From: Oceanospirillum sediminis
GTDB lineage: Bacteria > Pseudomonadota > Gammaproteobacteria > Pseudomonadales > Halomonadaceae
Assembly (NCBI RefSeq): GCF_014164585.1
Contig: NZ_JACJFM010000043.1
Location: 1 to 40,427, forward strand
DNA length: 40,427 nt
Direction: 5' to 3'
In this document: positions 24,898 through 33,240 of the stretch, piece after piece
How positions within the stretch are numbered: position 1 is the first letter of the stretch
How the letters are laid out: each line of letters opens with the position of its first letter
Translations under genes and position numbers: made by a program
Notes under the pieces: model-generated
Seen by the model: the letters and a program-made list of their open reading frames with translations, nothing else
The model's database searches: none
Told to the model about the DNA's origin: nothing

Positions 24898-25686
24898 TTA
24901 TTCAGACTGATTAAAAAATGCTGAAATCAGATTAAGCACTGTCTCAGGCTGCTCTTTATGGGGCATATGAGCACAATCAGGGATAACCGCCATTTGCACC
25001 GGCCCGAAAACCTGATCACGAATGGTTTCTGGAAACGCCTTTGAGCCATATTCATCAGATTCACCGTGAATAACCAGAACAGGGCAGTGGACCTGACTCA
25101 GCTCAGGAATCAGACTCCAGTCAGCAAAGTCTTCTGACAGCCATATTTCGGTCCAGGCTGATAGCACCCAGCGTGCTTTTTCGCCATGCCATTTCCCAAG
25201 CCGATTAAACTGATCAGGGTCCTGGAAAAACTGCTGAGCCAATCGAATTCCTTCTCTGGTTCTTTCCTCTACAAACGCCTGAGCGGCAATGGATATAACG
25301 CCTTTACACCGGCTATCTTCTGAAGCAATCAAGAGTGCCATTGCGCCACCCACACTATGCCCCAGTAAATAATAATCTGTCAGTTCCAGAGTCTGTCGGA
25401 TCTGCGGGAAAGCAATTTCTGCTTCTTCACTGATAAATTGGCGAGAAGGTAACGAATTCCGTGCAGAGGACTGACCAAAACCGGCCCGGTCATAGGCAAT
25501 TACCGGGTGGCCGGTTGCCAGAGCAATTTTTTCTGGAAAATCACGCCATTGTGCAACACTGCCAAGTGAATCATGCAATAACACAATCGGGTCATTTTTA
25601 GCTGATTCATCCAGCTCCCACTGTCGAATAAAAATTAAGCCATGAGGAGTATCCAGATGCTGTTCAGAAACAGTGATATTTTTCAT
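24898..25686 (-). CDS. alpha/beta-fold hydrolase
   Basis: A 262-residue cytoplasmic hydrolase with an intact triad: Ser in the elbow LGHSVGGAMAL, Asp in VIHGESDEYG and His in CAHMPHKEQP. The oxyanion region reads LLHDSLGSVAQWRDFP. It closely resembles the MhpC/pimeloyl-ester-hydrolase-like group, but the substrate cannot be deduced. It diverges from the GlxA-type regulator gene, and the 203-base spacer between them would hold both promoters, so the regulator may control it. Confidence 0.85.
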   Translation of the reverse strand: MKNITVSEQHLDTPHGLIFIRQWELDESAKNDPIVLLHDSLGSVAQWRDFPEKIALATGHPVIAYDRAGFGQSSARNSLPSRQFISEEAEIAFPQIRQTLELTDYYLLGHSVGGAMALLIASEDSRCKGVISIAAQAFVEERTREGIRLAQQFFQDPDQFNRLGKWHGEKARWVLSAWTEIWLSEDFADWSLIPELSQVHCPVLVIHGESDEYGSKAFPETIRDQVFGPVQMAVIPDCAHMPHKEQPETVLNLISAFFNQSE

Positions 25687-25889
25687 AATATTTTTGTAGC
25701 TTCTTGTTATATATAAGTACCTGAATAAAAGTACTTCTTTTTAAAGTGGAAAATCTATCCCATCATTGGCTGAGATATATCGGAATATGTTTGTTCAGGT
25801 ATGTACTGACAGCATAATGAAACAGATACTGGCCAGGCGATAGCTATTCAGGCCAATATATAGTCTGATCAGGTCAAAGAGATTTAAAA

Positions 25890-26861
25890 ATGCATATAAC
25901 TATTCTGGCTTACCGCAACTGCTGGGCGATGAATGTGATGACAATTAAAGATTTTGTCCATATCGCCAGCATTCTTGAAAAGAAAATCTTCCGGAAGCAG
26001 AGCATTCATTGTGTTATTGCCTCAGTGGATGGCTCTTTGGTCACAACCGCCAGTGGAGCAGGCATCACTCCGGATTGTGCACTGAGTACTGTCGATAAAA
26101 CGGACCTGGTTATTATTCCGGCGATCGAGGGCAGTGGCATTGATCTGCCCATTCTCGATGAAAATAGCCTGATTAGCTGGATTCGTCGTCAATATGACAA
26201 GGGGATTCCAATTCTGGCCTCCAGCACTGGTGTGCTGTTGCCAGGAAAAGCCGGATTACTGGATCAACGGATTATTGCTACCCACTGGGCTTTTATTGCT
26301 CGTTTTCGACAGTTATTTCCAGAGTGTCAGTTTACATCCCACAGTTCTTTTATTGAATCTGGTGGCTTATTTACTACCGGCAGTCTGACGGGCGGTATTG
26401 ATGCCATCCTGTACCATCTGGGACAGTACCGTGGGGATAAATTCGCTAACTTGTGTGCTGCACATGGCTTGTTATCGTCGCCAGAGCAGATAACTCCCAT
26501 TCTTCCCGGGCGGCGCAATCACACAGATGTGGATATTGCACAGATTCAGGACTGGATAGAAGAGCATTATCAGGAAGTATTGACGATTGAAGGCGTTGCT
26601 CGCCAGTTCGGGCTAAGTGATACGGGTCTTAAACGCCGTCTGAAAAAAGCGACAGCGCTTTCTTTTACTCAGTACCTGCAAGCTGTCCGGATTGAAAAAG
26701 CGAAGAAATTGCTGCTATCGACAACAATGAGTGTCAGAGAGATTGCCTACGCTGTCGGCTATGAAAATCAGAGCTTTTTTATCAGGATTTTTAAAAAGAC
26801 TACTGAATCCACACCAGGAAATTACCGTAATGAACTTCTTCGAAAATCTGCAGGAGTATAA
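25890..26861 (+). CDS. GlxA-type transcriptional regulator (DJ-1/PfpI + AraC)
   Basis: A 323-residue regulator: an N-terminal DJ-1/PfpI-like domain (about 1-180) and a C-terminal AraC double HTH (about 215-315). The HTH contains IEGVARQFGLSDTGLKRRLK and MSVREIAYAVGYENQSFFIR, then FKKTTESTPGNYR. The nucleophile elbow, normally VCTG-type, reads LASSTGV here, with Ser at about residue 112 in place of Cys. The domain is therefore likely a ligand sensor and not an enzyme. It diverges from the alpha/beta hydrolase gene. Confidence 0.88.
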   Translation: MHITILAYRNCWAMNVMTIKDFVHIASILEKKIFRKQSIHCVIASVDGSLVTTASGAGITPDCALSTVDKTDLVIIPAIEGSGIDLPILDENSLISWIRRQYDKGIPILASSTGVLLPGKAGLLDQRIIATHWAFIARFRQLFPECQFTSHSSFIESGGLFTTGSLTGGIDAILYHLGQYRGDKFANLCAAHGLLSSPEQITPILPGRRNHTDVDIAQIQDWIEEHYQEVLTIEGVARQFGLSDTGLKRRLKKATALSFTQYLQAVRIEKAKKLLLSTTMSVREIAYAVGYENQSFFIRIFKKTTESTPGNYRNELLRKSAGV

Positions 26862-27101
26862 TCCGTATGCTTATTAAAAATTATTTAACGGGACTGATGA
26901 CTGATCGGGAGCTGACGCTGTAACGCATCAGAAAATAATAAAGAACAAATACACCACCAGATTCTTATCCAACTGGTGTTTCCTCTGACTAAGCCGATTC
27001 AGATCCAGTATCTGATATCCCTGACTTATGGCTGAAATCAACAACAGGAATCGCCATTATCGTACCGTTCTTTAACATCAGCGCAAAAGAGAAAAGAAGT
27101 A

Positions 27102-28001
27102 CTATATCTGGCGTAAAGCTTCTGCACAGTGCTGACGAAGCAAGTCTCTTAACATTAAAACCGCCGGTGTTACCTGTTTTCTGCTGGGACAGATCAGCCA
27201 CAAACCAACCGGCTCTGATTGATAGTCAGGCAATAACCTGATCAGACGGCCACTTTGCAGGTCAGCACTTAAATCCAGGCTGGATTTAAAACCAACGCCT
27301 TTTCCAGCCAGGGCCCAGCGCCGCACAACTTCTGCATCATTACTTTCTCTGTCGCCCCTTACCATAACCTGATGTTGTTCACCTTTACCTGACAGTCCCC
27401 AGTGATTAAAGACTCTTTTACCTAAACGGTATAACAAACAGTTATGTTGCTTGAGTTCATTCGGGTGAGTGGGGGCCCCGTGTTGAGAAATATAATCTGG
27501 CGAGGCAAAAACAATTCTTTCGACAACAGCAATCTGGAAAGCAACTGCACTGGAGTCCTCCAGCTCTCCATAACGCAGCGCGACATCCACTCGATCCAGA
27601 TAGAAATCAGATAACGCATCACTGATACTGAGCTGAAGAGATAAACCGGGATGTTGGGCCATAGCTTCATCTAGCCAGGGCAGAATAAAGTTTCTACCCA
27701 GATCTGATGGCACTGACATTCTGAGTTCACCGGCAATTCGTCCTCGCATAGCCTGGAGAGAGGCTTTACCTTCTTCCAGCTGAGCCAGCGCTTGTCGGCA
27801 ATATACCAGAAAGCGTTCTCCTTCAGCGGTAATGCGTAACTGTCGGGTAGAGCGGATGAACAGCTGAGTTTCAAGCTGCTTTTCCAATCGTTTAAGAGCT
27901 GCACTGGCAGCGGCTGGAGTTGTTCCCAGCTGATTGGCTGAAGCAGTAATGCTGCCTGTATCCGCGGTGCGTATAAAAAGTTGCAGATCTGCAATATTCA
28001 T
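27102..28001 (-). CDS. LysR-family transcriptional regulator
   Basis: A 299-residue LTTR. The N-terminal winged HTH reads MNIADLQLFIRTADTGSITA then AANQLG-like residues and AASAALKRLEKQLETQLF. The effector-binding domain starts near residue 90 (GELRMSVPSDLGRNFI). It diverges from the alcohol-dehydrogenase-like gene across 111 bases, the classic arrangement for an LTTR and its target. It probably activates the oxidoreductase-monooxygenase pair in response to an unknown, perhaps quinone-like, signal. Confidence 0.9.
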   Translation of the reverse strand: MNIADLQLFIRTADTGSITASANQLGTTPAAASAALKRLEKQLETQLFIRSTRQLRITAEGERFLVYCRQALAQLEEGKASLQAMRGRIAGELRMSVPSDLGRNFILPWLDEAMAQHPGLSLQLSISDALSDFYLDRVDVALRYGELEDSSAVAFQIAVVERIVFASPDYISQHGAPTHPNELKQHNCLLYRLGKRVFNHWGLSGKGEQHQVMVRGDRESNDAEVVRRWALAGKGVGFKSSLDLSADLQSGRLIRLLPDYQSEPVGLWLICPSRKQVTPAVLMLRDLLRQHCAEALRQI

Positions 28002-28112
28002 TTATCAAATATTTTTTGAAAGTGTTTAGTTTATAGCCCTGTTTTTAGTTTATTAAACCACAGGCAGAATGTCTCCAACAGTCAGCTAAAGCCTTTATTC
28101 AGGAGAGAAATT

Positions 28113-29144
28113 ATGAAAGCAGTCGGCTATCAACAATCGCTGGAAATTACCCAATCAGATGCTTTACAGGACATTGATTTGCCCGTGCCGCAAGCTCGGG
28201 GACATGATCTGCTGGTGAAAATAGCAGCGATATCTGTCAACCCGGTAGATACAAAAGTCCGTATGAGAGCTCAGCCAGAAGAGGGCAACTATAAAGTTCT
28301 GGGTTGGGATGCCGTCGGTGAAGTGATTGAAACCGGGGATAAAGTCTCAGCTTATAAAAAAGGGGACATCGTCTGGTATGCCGGGGATTTAACCCGACAG
28401 GGCACCAATGCAGAGTACCATCTGGTGGATGAACGTATTGTTGGCCGTAAACCCGCCAGCCTGAGTAATGCTCAGGCCGCTGCCGCACCTTTAACCGCAA
28501 TTACAGCCTGGGAGATGCTATTTGATCGTTTAGGTATTCAGAAGACCTATGGTGCTACAAAGAATAATAAGGAGCAGATATTGATTATCGGTGCCGCTGG
28601 AGGCGTGGGGTCGATTCTGGTACAACTGGCAACTCAATTAACGGAAGCGACAGTTATTGCAACTGCTTCTCGCCCCGAAAGCCAGAAATGGGTAACAGAG
28701 CTTGGGGCTGATTATGTTATTGATCATAGAAAACCGTTGAGCTCAGAGCTAAAAAATATCGGTATTGACTATGTTTCCCACGTTATCAGTCTTAACGCGA
28801 CAGAACAGCATTTTAGCGAAATTGCTCAGGTCATTGCCCCTCAGGGTAAGTTTGCACTGATTGATGATCCCTCTGAACCGCTTGATATCCTGCAGTTAAA
28901 AAGTAAATCAGTCTCTATTCATTGGGAGTTTATGTATACCCGTTCTATGTACCAGACAGAAGATATGGCCAGACAGCGGGATTTACTGAATGAAATATCA
29001 GAACTGGTTGATGCCGGAACGCTGAAAACAACTCTGGGAGAGCATTACGGAGTTATCAATGCCACTAACCTTAAGCGAGCCCATCAGGACTTAGAAGCGG
29101 GCAGAACAATTGGAAAGATAGTTCTGGAAGGGTTTGATGCTTAA
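28113..29144 (+). CDS. zinc-binding-type alcohol dehydrogenase family oxidoreductase (MDR)
   Basis: A 343-residue medium-chain dehydrogenase/reductase. The GroES-like N-terminal domain includes SVNPVDTKVRMR and VLGWDAVGEVIETG; the nucleotide domain has ILIIGAAGGVGSILVQLATQL. The classical catalytic zinc cysteines are absent and the protein resembles quinone-oxidoreductase-like members (adh_fam_1), so NADPH-dependent enone or quinone reduction is likelier than alcohol oxidation. The ribosome site AGGAGAG is close to the ATG. It is followed 62 bases later by an ABM monooxygenase gene, probably in the same transcript. Confidence 0.87.
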   Translation: MKAVGYQQSLEITQSDALQDIDLPVPQARGHDLLVKIAAISVNPVDTKVRMRAQPEEGNYKVLGWDAVGEVIETGDKVSAYKKGDIVWYAGDLTRQGTNAEYHLVDERIVGRKPASLSNAQAAAAPLTAITAWEMLFDRLGIQKTYGATKNNKEQILIIGAAGGVGSILVQLATQLTEATVIATASRPESQKWVTELGADYVIDHRKPLSSELKNIGIDYVSHVISLNATEQHFSEIAQVIAPQGKFALIDDPSEPLDILQLKSKSVSIHWEFMYTRSMYQTEDMARQRDLLNEISELVDAGTLKTTLGEHYGVINATNLKRAHQDLEAGRTIGKIVLEGFDA

Positions 29145-29206
29145 TTTCAGACAGATACCTGTCTGATCAATATCTTTGACTTTATTACTTCAAGGCGTTT
29201 TCAACG

Positions 29207-29503
29207 ATGAGTCAGGCCTTAACTATTGTTGCCAGAATTGAAGCCAAACCTGAGCATATCGAACGGGTAAAAGCAGAACTAACTAAGCTGATAGAGCCAA
29301 CCCTGCAGGAAAAAGGTTGTTTGCAGTACGATTTACATCAGGATAATGATAACCCTGCCATTTTTCTGTTTTATGAACGTTGGGAAAGTCGTGAACTATG
29401 GCAGGTTCATATGCAAAGCCATCATCTTCAGGACTATATAGCAGCAACTGAGGGATCTATTGCAGAATTTATCCTGAACGAAATGAGTAAAACCCCACGA
29501 TAA
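29207..29503 (+). CDS. putative quinol monooxygenase (ABM domain)
   Basis: A 98-residue antibiotic-biosynthesis-monooxygenase fold protein resembling YgiN: TIVARIEAKPEHIERVKAEL, then LQEKGCLQYDLHQDNDNPAIF and FYERWESRELWQVHMQSHH with the conserved Trp/His. It works as a small dimeric cofactor-free oxygenase in characterised relatives. It lies downstream of the MDR oxidoreductase, under probable LysR control. A hairpin at 29546-29582 follows. Confidence 0.87.
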   Translation: MSQALTIVARIEAKPEHIERVKAELTKLIEPTLQEKGCLQYDLHQDNDNPAIFLFYERWESRELWQVHMQSHHLQDYIAATEGSIAEFILNEMSKTPR

Positions 29504-30032
29504 GTATTGTCTGCAAGTAAATATCACGTATCTGAACAAGTACCTTTCCATCTTCTCCGGTCAACAACCGTAGAAGATGGAATCTATTGGCAAAGACGCT
29601 TCTGCTCGGGTTAAACACATTGCCCAGAGCTGGCGTGTTTATTCTGGCATGATAGATATAGGCATATCTTTCCAGCTAACTGAATTTACTGATAATTTTA
29701 TCTCAGGTAATGTGGCAGACAGTTGCCAGTGACGGTGGTATTCGTACAATCATGTTATAGCCCTGTATCAGATGGTATATTCTGGAAGGAGAGAAAGGAA
29801 AGCTATAAAGAATGTGGTAGCATTTCGCTATAGGTTGTTTCATAAAGATTATCGTTTTGAAACAAGATCAACTATATCGCTGAACAAAGTTTCCCTGCAC
29901 ACATCGCAGTATGCCCCAGCTGCTGGCTGGAGAATACCAGCATATTTTTTTGTTCAGAGATGTTATTAGCATTTTTAAATTTATATGACCATACGGGCTG
30001 TACAACAGGCCTGCTTTATACCGGGAGACAAT
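29504..30032. other. 529-base intergenic region before the acidic secreted protein
   Basis: It contains the terminator-like hairpin at 29546-29582 and a TGGCA-N6-TGCCA palindrome (29713-29728). A 65-codon plus-strand frame at 29772-29969 lacks a ribosome site and a recognisable product, and I do not count it as a gene. The promoter of the downstream gene is not identified. Confidence 0.55.
29546..29582 (+). terminator. strong hairpin, probable terminator
   Basis: TTCCATCTTCT with AGAAGATGGAA (11 bp) encloses CGGT-CAACA-ACCG (4 bp), separated by one C/T mismatch. It lies 43 bases after the ABM gene. No long T-run follows. Confidence 0.6.
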
Positions 30033-31391
30033 ATGTCAACTAAGGAATACTTATCCAAACTGGGTTTCACAATGAATGAAGCTAACGCTTTTATTATGGG
30101 AAACCTGTCTTCGCCTGAGATTATATATAATACGGTAAAGAGCGTTGGCGTAACCTCTGAGATGCTGGCAGAGATTGTTGAACTGGATGTAAGTGCTTCA
30201 GATGTCGTTGCCTGGTTTGATGCTCAGGGCTTTGACGGTTCTGCACTGGACACAGATGTGTATGGTGAGCGTGCAGAGATTGCTTCTACTTATAACTTTT
30301 CTGGTGATGGTAATGCCAAATACAGTCTGGTATTACAAAATGGTAAGGACTACACCATAGATCTGGGGCTTGCTTCCCAGACTGATAAATTTCTGATTAG
30401 CGTTCAGAATGTTTATTCAGGTGAAAGTTATGTATCAGAAGCGGATGCCACTACATTATCATTCACATCTCAGTCAACCAGCCTGTACAACATCGACCTT
30501 ATACCTATTTTTTCAGCGACCAGCGCAGCGTCTCATAGCCTGTCTATACAGCCAGCAGGGGAAGATGATGATGGCGTTATGCAGATTCAGACCGATCAGG
30601 TGATTTCTGGCGATCTGATAAATGCTTCAGAAACAGAGACCTATCAGGTGACGCTGACAGCAGGTAATACATATGTTGTTAACCTGTTGGCAGAAGATTC
30701 AGGTCTGGGGACATTAGTGGATCCACATCTGACTATTTCCGGTAATAATAACCTGAGCCATTTCGATGATGACAGCGGTAAAGGGCTTGAATCCCTTATC
30801 ACATTTACACCAACCGTTTCAGGAACTTATGATGTCGATGTTGGTGGATACAGTGGTGGAACCTATTCTTTGCTCGTCTCAACAGCAGATGACTCAGGGC
30901 ATGGCGACGATAACACTGATTCAGGTACAGATGGTAATACCGATTCAGGTACAGATGGTAATAGCGGATCGGGCGATGATAACACTGATTCAGGAACCGG
31001 AGACAACAATACAGATTCAGGTGATAATACTGACACTGCTAATGAGATTACATTAGCTGCGGGTTCATCCGGCACAGTAGACGCGACATCAGAGAGTGAT
31101 ATTTTTGTGCTTGATATTACAGCTGCTGAAGCACTGGATGAAAACACTGTTCTGACGATTAATGGCTTTGATGTTACTAACGATAAGCTAAAGCTGGACC
31201 TTGATGCTGCAACTCCTGGTGAAACAAATGTTGCCAACCTGGTTGCTGCGAATGAAGTGATAAGTGCAGAGATTAATCCTTTTGTAAATTCAGTTGTTAT
31301 TCATTTTGGCCCGGATAATAGCGGTGATGGTATATTCATATCTGTTGTTGGAACACAGGATGCCTCAGCAATTGAAGTCACAGCTTTGTAA
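30033..31391 (+). CDS. acidic PPC-domain protein, probable type I secretion substrate
   Basis: A 452-residue acidic protein with no signal peptide. Helical N-terminal domain (1 to about 70, MSTKEYLSKLGFTMNEANAF; family not identified), then a beta-rich region. A bacterial pre-peptidase C-terminal-like domain follows around 185-285 (TYQVTLTAGNTYVVNLLAED, FTPTVSGTYDVDVGG). Next is a low-complexity Asp/Ser/Gly/Thr repeat (about 290-335), then a C-terminal segment resembling type I secretion ends (INGFDVTNDKLKLDLD). Absence of a Sec signal, acidity and that C-terminus suggest ABC-type secretion, but no transporter is nearby. The ATG at 30033 has GGGAGA 6 bases upstream. Confidence 0.7.
   Translation: MSTKEYLSKLGFTMNEANAFIMGNLSSPEIIYNTVKSVGVTSEMLAEIVELDVSASDVVAWFDAQGFDGSALDTDVYGERAEIASTYNFSGDGNAKYSLVLQNGKDYTIDLGLASQTDKFLISVQNVYSGESYVSEADATTLSFTSQSTSLYNIDLIPIFSATSAASHSLSIQPAGEDDDGVMQIQTDQVISGDLINASETETYQVTLTAGNTYVVNLLAEDSGLGTLVDPHLTISGNNNLSHFDDDSGKGLESLITFTPTVSGTYDVDVGGYSGGTYSLLVSTADDSGHGDDNTDSGTDGNTDSGTDGNSGSGDDNTDSGTGDNNTDSGDNTDTANEITLAAGSSGTVDATSESDIFVLDITAAEALDENTVLTINGFDVTNDKLKLDLDAATPGETNVANLVAANEVISAEINPFVNSVVIHFGPDNSGDGIFISVVGTQDASAIEVTAL
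30910..31030 (+). repeat. tandem repeat encoding a DSGT-rich linker
   Basis: A 24-base unit beginning GATTCAGGTACAGATGGTAA occurs twice in tandem near 30917-30964, followed by diverged copies, encoding Asp-Ser-Gly-Thr-Asp-Gly-Asn units. The unit length preserves frame, so copy-number change would only vary linker length. Confidence 0.75.
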
Positions 31392-31432
31392 ATTCTGATC
31401 TGAACGAATACACCTGAATAAATACAGGCAAA

Positions 31433-31461
31433 TAACCGGAGTAGCGGTGCTACTTCGGTTA
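31433..31461. terminator. bidirectional terminator hairpin
   Basis: TAACCGGAGTAGC, loop GGT, GCTACTTCGGTTA form a 13-bp stem with one G-T wobble. It lies between the convergent PPC-protein and zinc-ribbon genes and overlaps the zinc-ribbon stop codon. Confidence 0.75.
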
Positions 31462-31710
31462 CTTCATCATCACTTTACCACCAATCATTTTGAACGCAGG
31501 TGTTCCTCTGACCAGTGTATCTCTGGCAAACATCGAGTCACATCCGGGACAGTGGCATGGTGTTGTCGTGTAGTCTTCACTGATACGTTCTTTAAAGCAC
31601 TTGACCAATGCCCCTTTGCCGCCTTTTTTATATTTATACAGTTGTGTCCGACATTTAGCGCAATAGATATTCACTGTTGATGTCGGTGCCTTTTTATTGG
31701 GTTTAGCCAT
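31459..31710 (-). CDS. small zinc-ribbon protein
   Basis: An 83-residue basic protein with four zinc-ribbon Cys positions or more: IYCAKC, VKC and PCHCPGC, followed by a conserved-looking tail FARDTLVRGTPAFKMIGGKV. The start is taken at MAKPNKK (31710); a longer frame from 31773 is possible but its start has no ribosome site. The region upstream is A-rich. I know of similar small zinc-ribbon proteins in marine gammaproteobacteria but cannot name a family or function. It is probably a nucleic-acid-binding protein. Confidence 0.7.
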   Translation of the reverse strand: MAKPNKKAPTSTVNIYCAKCRTQLYKYKKGGKGALVKCFKERISEDYTTTPCHCPGCDSMFARDTLVRGTPAFKMIGGKVMMK

Positions 31711-31795
31711 ATTTTCTATATGTTCTTTTTTTTTGAAAATTTGAGTCAAAAACTGGAACCAGCCCGTCGTCATAAATGATACAACGAGGGAAGTA

Positions 31796-31885
31796 ATGGC
31801 ACTATTTTCTGCTAATGACTATATTGCAGAAAATAGCCCGAATCTATACATTACTCTCGTTTTGATTGAAACCCACGGTCGCTGA
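31796..31885 (+). CDS. candidate 29-residue leader peptide of the diguanylate cyclase gene
   Basis: A 29-codon ORF starting ATG 31796 with GAGGG 5 bases upstream; the product begins MALFSANDYIAENSPNL. It ends at TGA 31883-31885, eight bases before the TTG start of the cyclase. The cyclase ribosome site (GAAGG) overlaps that stop codon, so ribosomes finishing the leader would arrive at the cyclase start. A perfect 11-bp hairpin (31802-31836) lies within the leader. This is a layout for translational coupling or attenuation, inferred from sequence only. Confidence 0.5.
   Translation: MALFSANDYIAENSPNLYITLVLIETHGR
31802..31836 (+). promoter_or_regulatory. hairpin in the leader of the diguanylate cyclase gene
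   Basis: CTATTTTCTGC and GCAGAAAATAG form a perfect 11-bp inverted repeat around a 13-base loop, directly after the leader ATG. No T-tract follows, so it is more likely a translational or operator element than a terminator. Confidence 0.6.
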
Positions 31886-31893
31886 AGGTCAGT

Positions 31894-33234
31894 TTGTTGA
31901 ATATACCCACAGTAAAAGATATTGCTCAGAAAAATGTTATCAGGATTGATGCAACGGAATCCATAGCCTGTGCCGTGGAGCTGATGTATCGGGAGAATCA
32001 TCGGAACATTATTGTTGTTTCGCAGAATGTTAACCACCGCTTTGGCTTGCTGACAGCCAATGATCTGATCCGGCTCAGAGTGAATCAGGTTGATTTCTCA
32101 AACCCTATCGACTCGGTTAAGTACGATAAAGTCTTCTCTATCAGTGAGGACACCCCACTGGATGATGTTCTGGAAGAAGTCAGTCATGAAATAGAATGCC
32201 TGTGCGTTACCGATCAGAACGATAAACTGGCTGGCGTTGTGTTTTACGCCGATATTATTTCCAGTATTGATCCTCATCGCCTGTTGGAAAAACGTACTAT
32301 CAGTGAAATTATCCTTAATCAGCATCTGAAAAAAGCCCAGCTATCTGATTCTGCTATCAGTGTGATAGGCCTGATGGATCATTTGCTGAATGATTGTGTC
32401 ATGGTGTTCGATACAGATAAGCCCGTTGGTATCATCACAACCAAGGATGTCATCCGTTTATTTGGTGAAGCGCAGGACCTTAACCAGCCTGTTTCTAAGT
32501 TTATGAGCCAGCCAATTCAGACCATTCCATATGATACCTCGATAAAAGATGCTCTTAACTTTATTCAACGTAAACAGTTTAAACGTTTAATTGTTGAGGA
32601 CAGAGATGGCTTTGTTGTTGGCCAGATTACTCAGGGCGAGTTGATTAACAGGGTCTATTCACGCTGGTCTGAAATACTGCGCAATAATGACAAGCAGCTG
32701 AAAGAGATGAACCGTGCGCTTCAGGTCAGGGCTACCAAGTTTGAAGAGATGTCTGTTATTGATCACCTGACAGGTATTTACAATCGAGCAAAATTTGAAG
32801 TTGAGTTACAGAAAGAAATTGACCGGGTCAAACGCTACGGCTCAGAGACTTTTTCTGTTCTGTTCTTCGACGTAGATCACTTTAAACAGGTTAACGACAA
32901 CTATGGTCATGCTGCTGGAGACTATGTGCTACAGGAAATCTGCCAGACTGTCAGTAAACGTATGCGCCTGACTGATATAGTTGCTCGTTGGGGAGGGGAG
33001 GAGTTTGTCGCTATTCTGCCTTCAACCAACCAGGACAAAGCAAAAGTTGTTGCCGAGAAACTCAGAGAGACAATTTTCAATATGACTTTTGATGAAGTCG
33101 GTCATGTAACCTGCAGCTTTGGTGTTGGAGAGTTCCGTCAGGATGATACTTTCCATTCTGTCATTCTTAGGGTCGATAAAGCGATGTATCAGGCCAAAGC
33201 CAATGGCAGAAATAGAGTAGAGCTGGCGGAATAA
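31894..33234 (+). CDS. diguanylate cyclase with four CBS domains
   Basis: A 446-residue cytoplasmic c-di-GMP synthase. Two tandem CBS pairs (about 5-125 and 135-255; for example TVKDIAQKNVIRIDATESIA and PVSKFMSQPIQTIPYDTS) likely bind adenine nucleotides. A short coiled linker (about 258-285) leads to the GGDEF domain (286-446). The active site is GGEEF (367-371), and an intact product-inhibition I-site RLTD (358-361) lies exactly five residues before it. Start is TTG at 31894: no ATG exists between the in-frame stop at 31867 and this point, and GAAGG lies 5 bases upstream. The rare start and upstream leader ORF suggest low or coupled translation. It converges on the MOSC gene with a 6-base gap. 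Confidence 0.92.
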   Translation: MLNIPTVKDIAQKNVIRIDATESIACAVELMYRENHRNIIVVSQNVNHRFGLLTANDLIRLRVNQVDFSNPIDSVKYDKVFSISEDTPLDDVLEEVSHEIECLCVTDQNDKLAGVVFYADIISSIDPHRLLEKRTISEIILNQHLKKAQLSDSAISVIGLMDHLLNDCVMVFDTDKPVGIITTKDVIRLFGEAQDLNQPVSKFMSQPIQTIPYDTSIKDALNFIQRKQFKRLIVEDRDGFVVGQITQGELINRVYSRWSEILRNNDKQLKEMNRALQVRATKFEEMSVIDHLTGIYNRAKFEVELQKEIDRVKRYGSETFSVLFFDVDHFKQVNDNYGHAAGDYVLQEICQTVSKRMRLTDIVARWGGEEFVAILPSTNQDKAKVVAEKLRETIFNMTFDEVGHVTCSFGVGEFRQDDTFHSVILRVDKAMYQAKANGRNRVELAE

Positions 33235-33240
33235 TAACGT

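Noticed and set aside
29713-29728. Sigma-54-like TGGCAGACAGTTGCC before the PPC-domain gene
   Set aside because: GG-to-GC spacing is one base short of the strict requirement. It is better described as a TGGCA-N6-TGCCA palindrome.
29772-29969. 65-codon plus-strand frame before the PPC-domain gene
   Set aside because: No ribosome site, no signal peptide or recognisable motif, basic and aromatic-rich composition typical of random frames.
30910-31030. Possible CRISPR or other array
   Set aside because: The repeats are short, coding, in frame with the PPC protein and have no unique spacers of uniform length.
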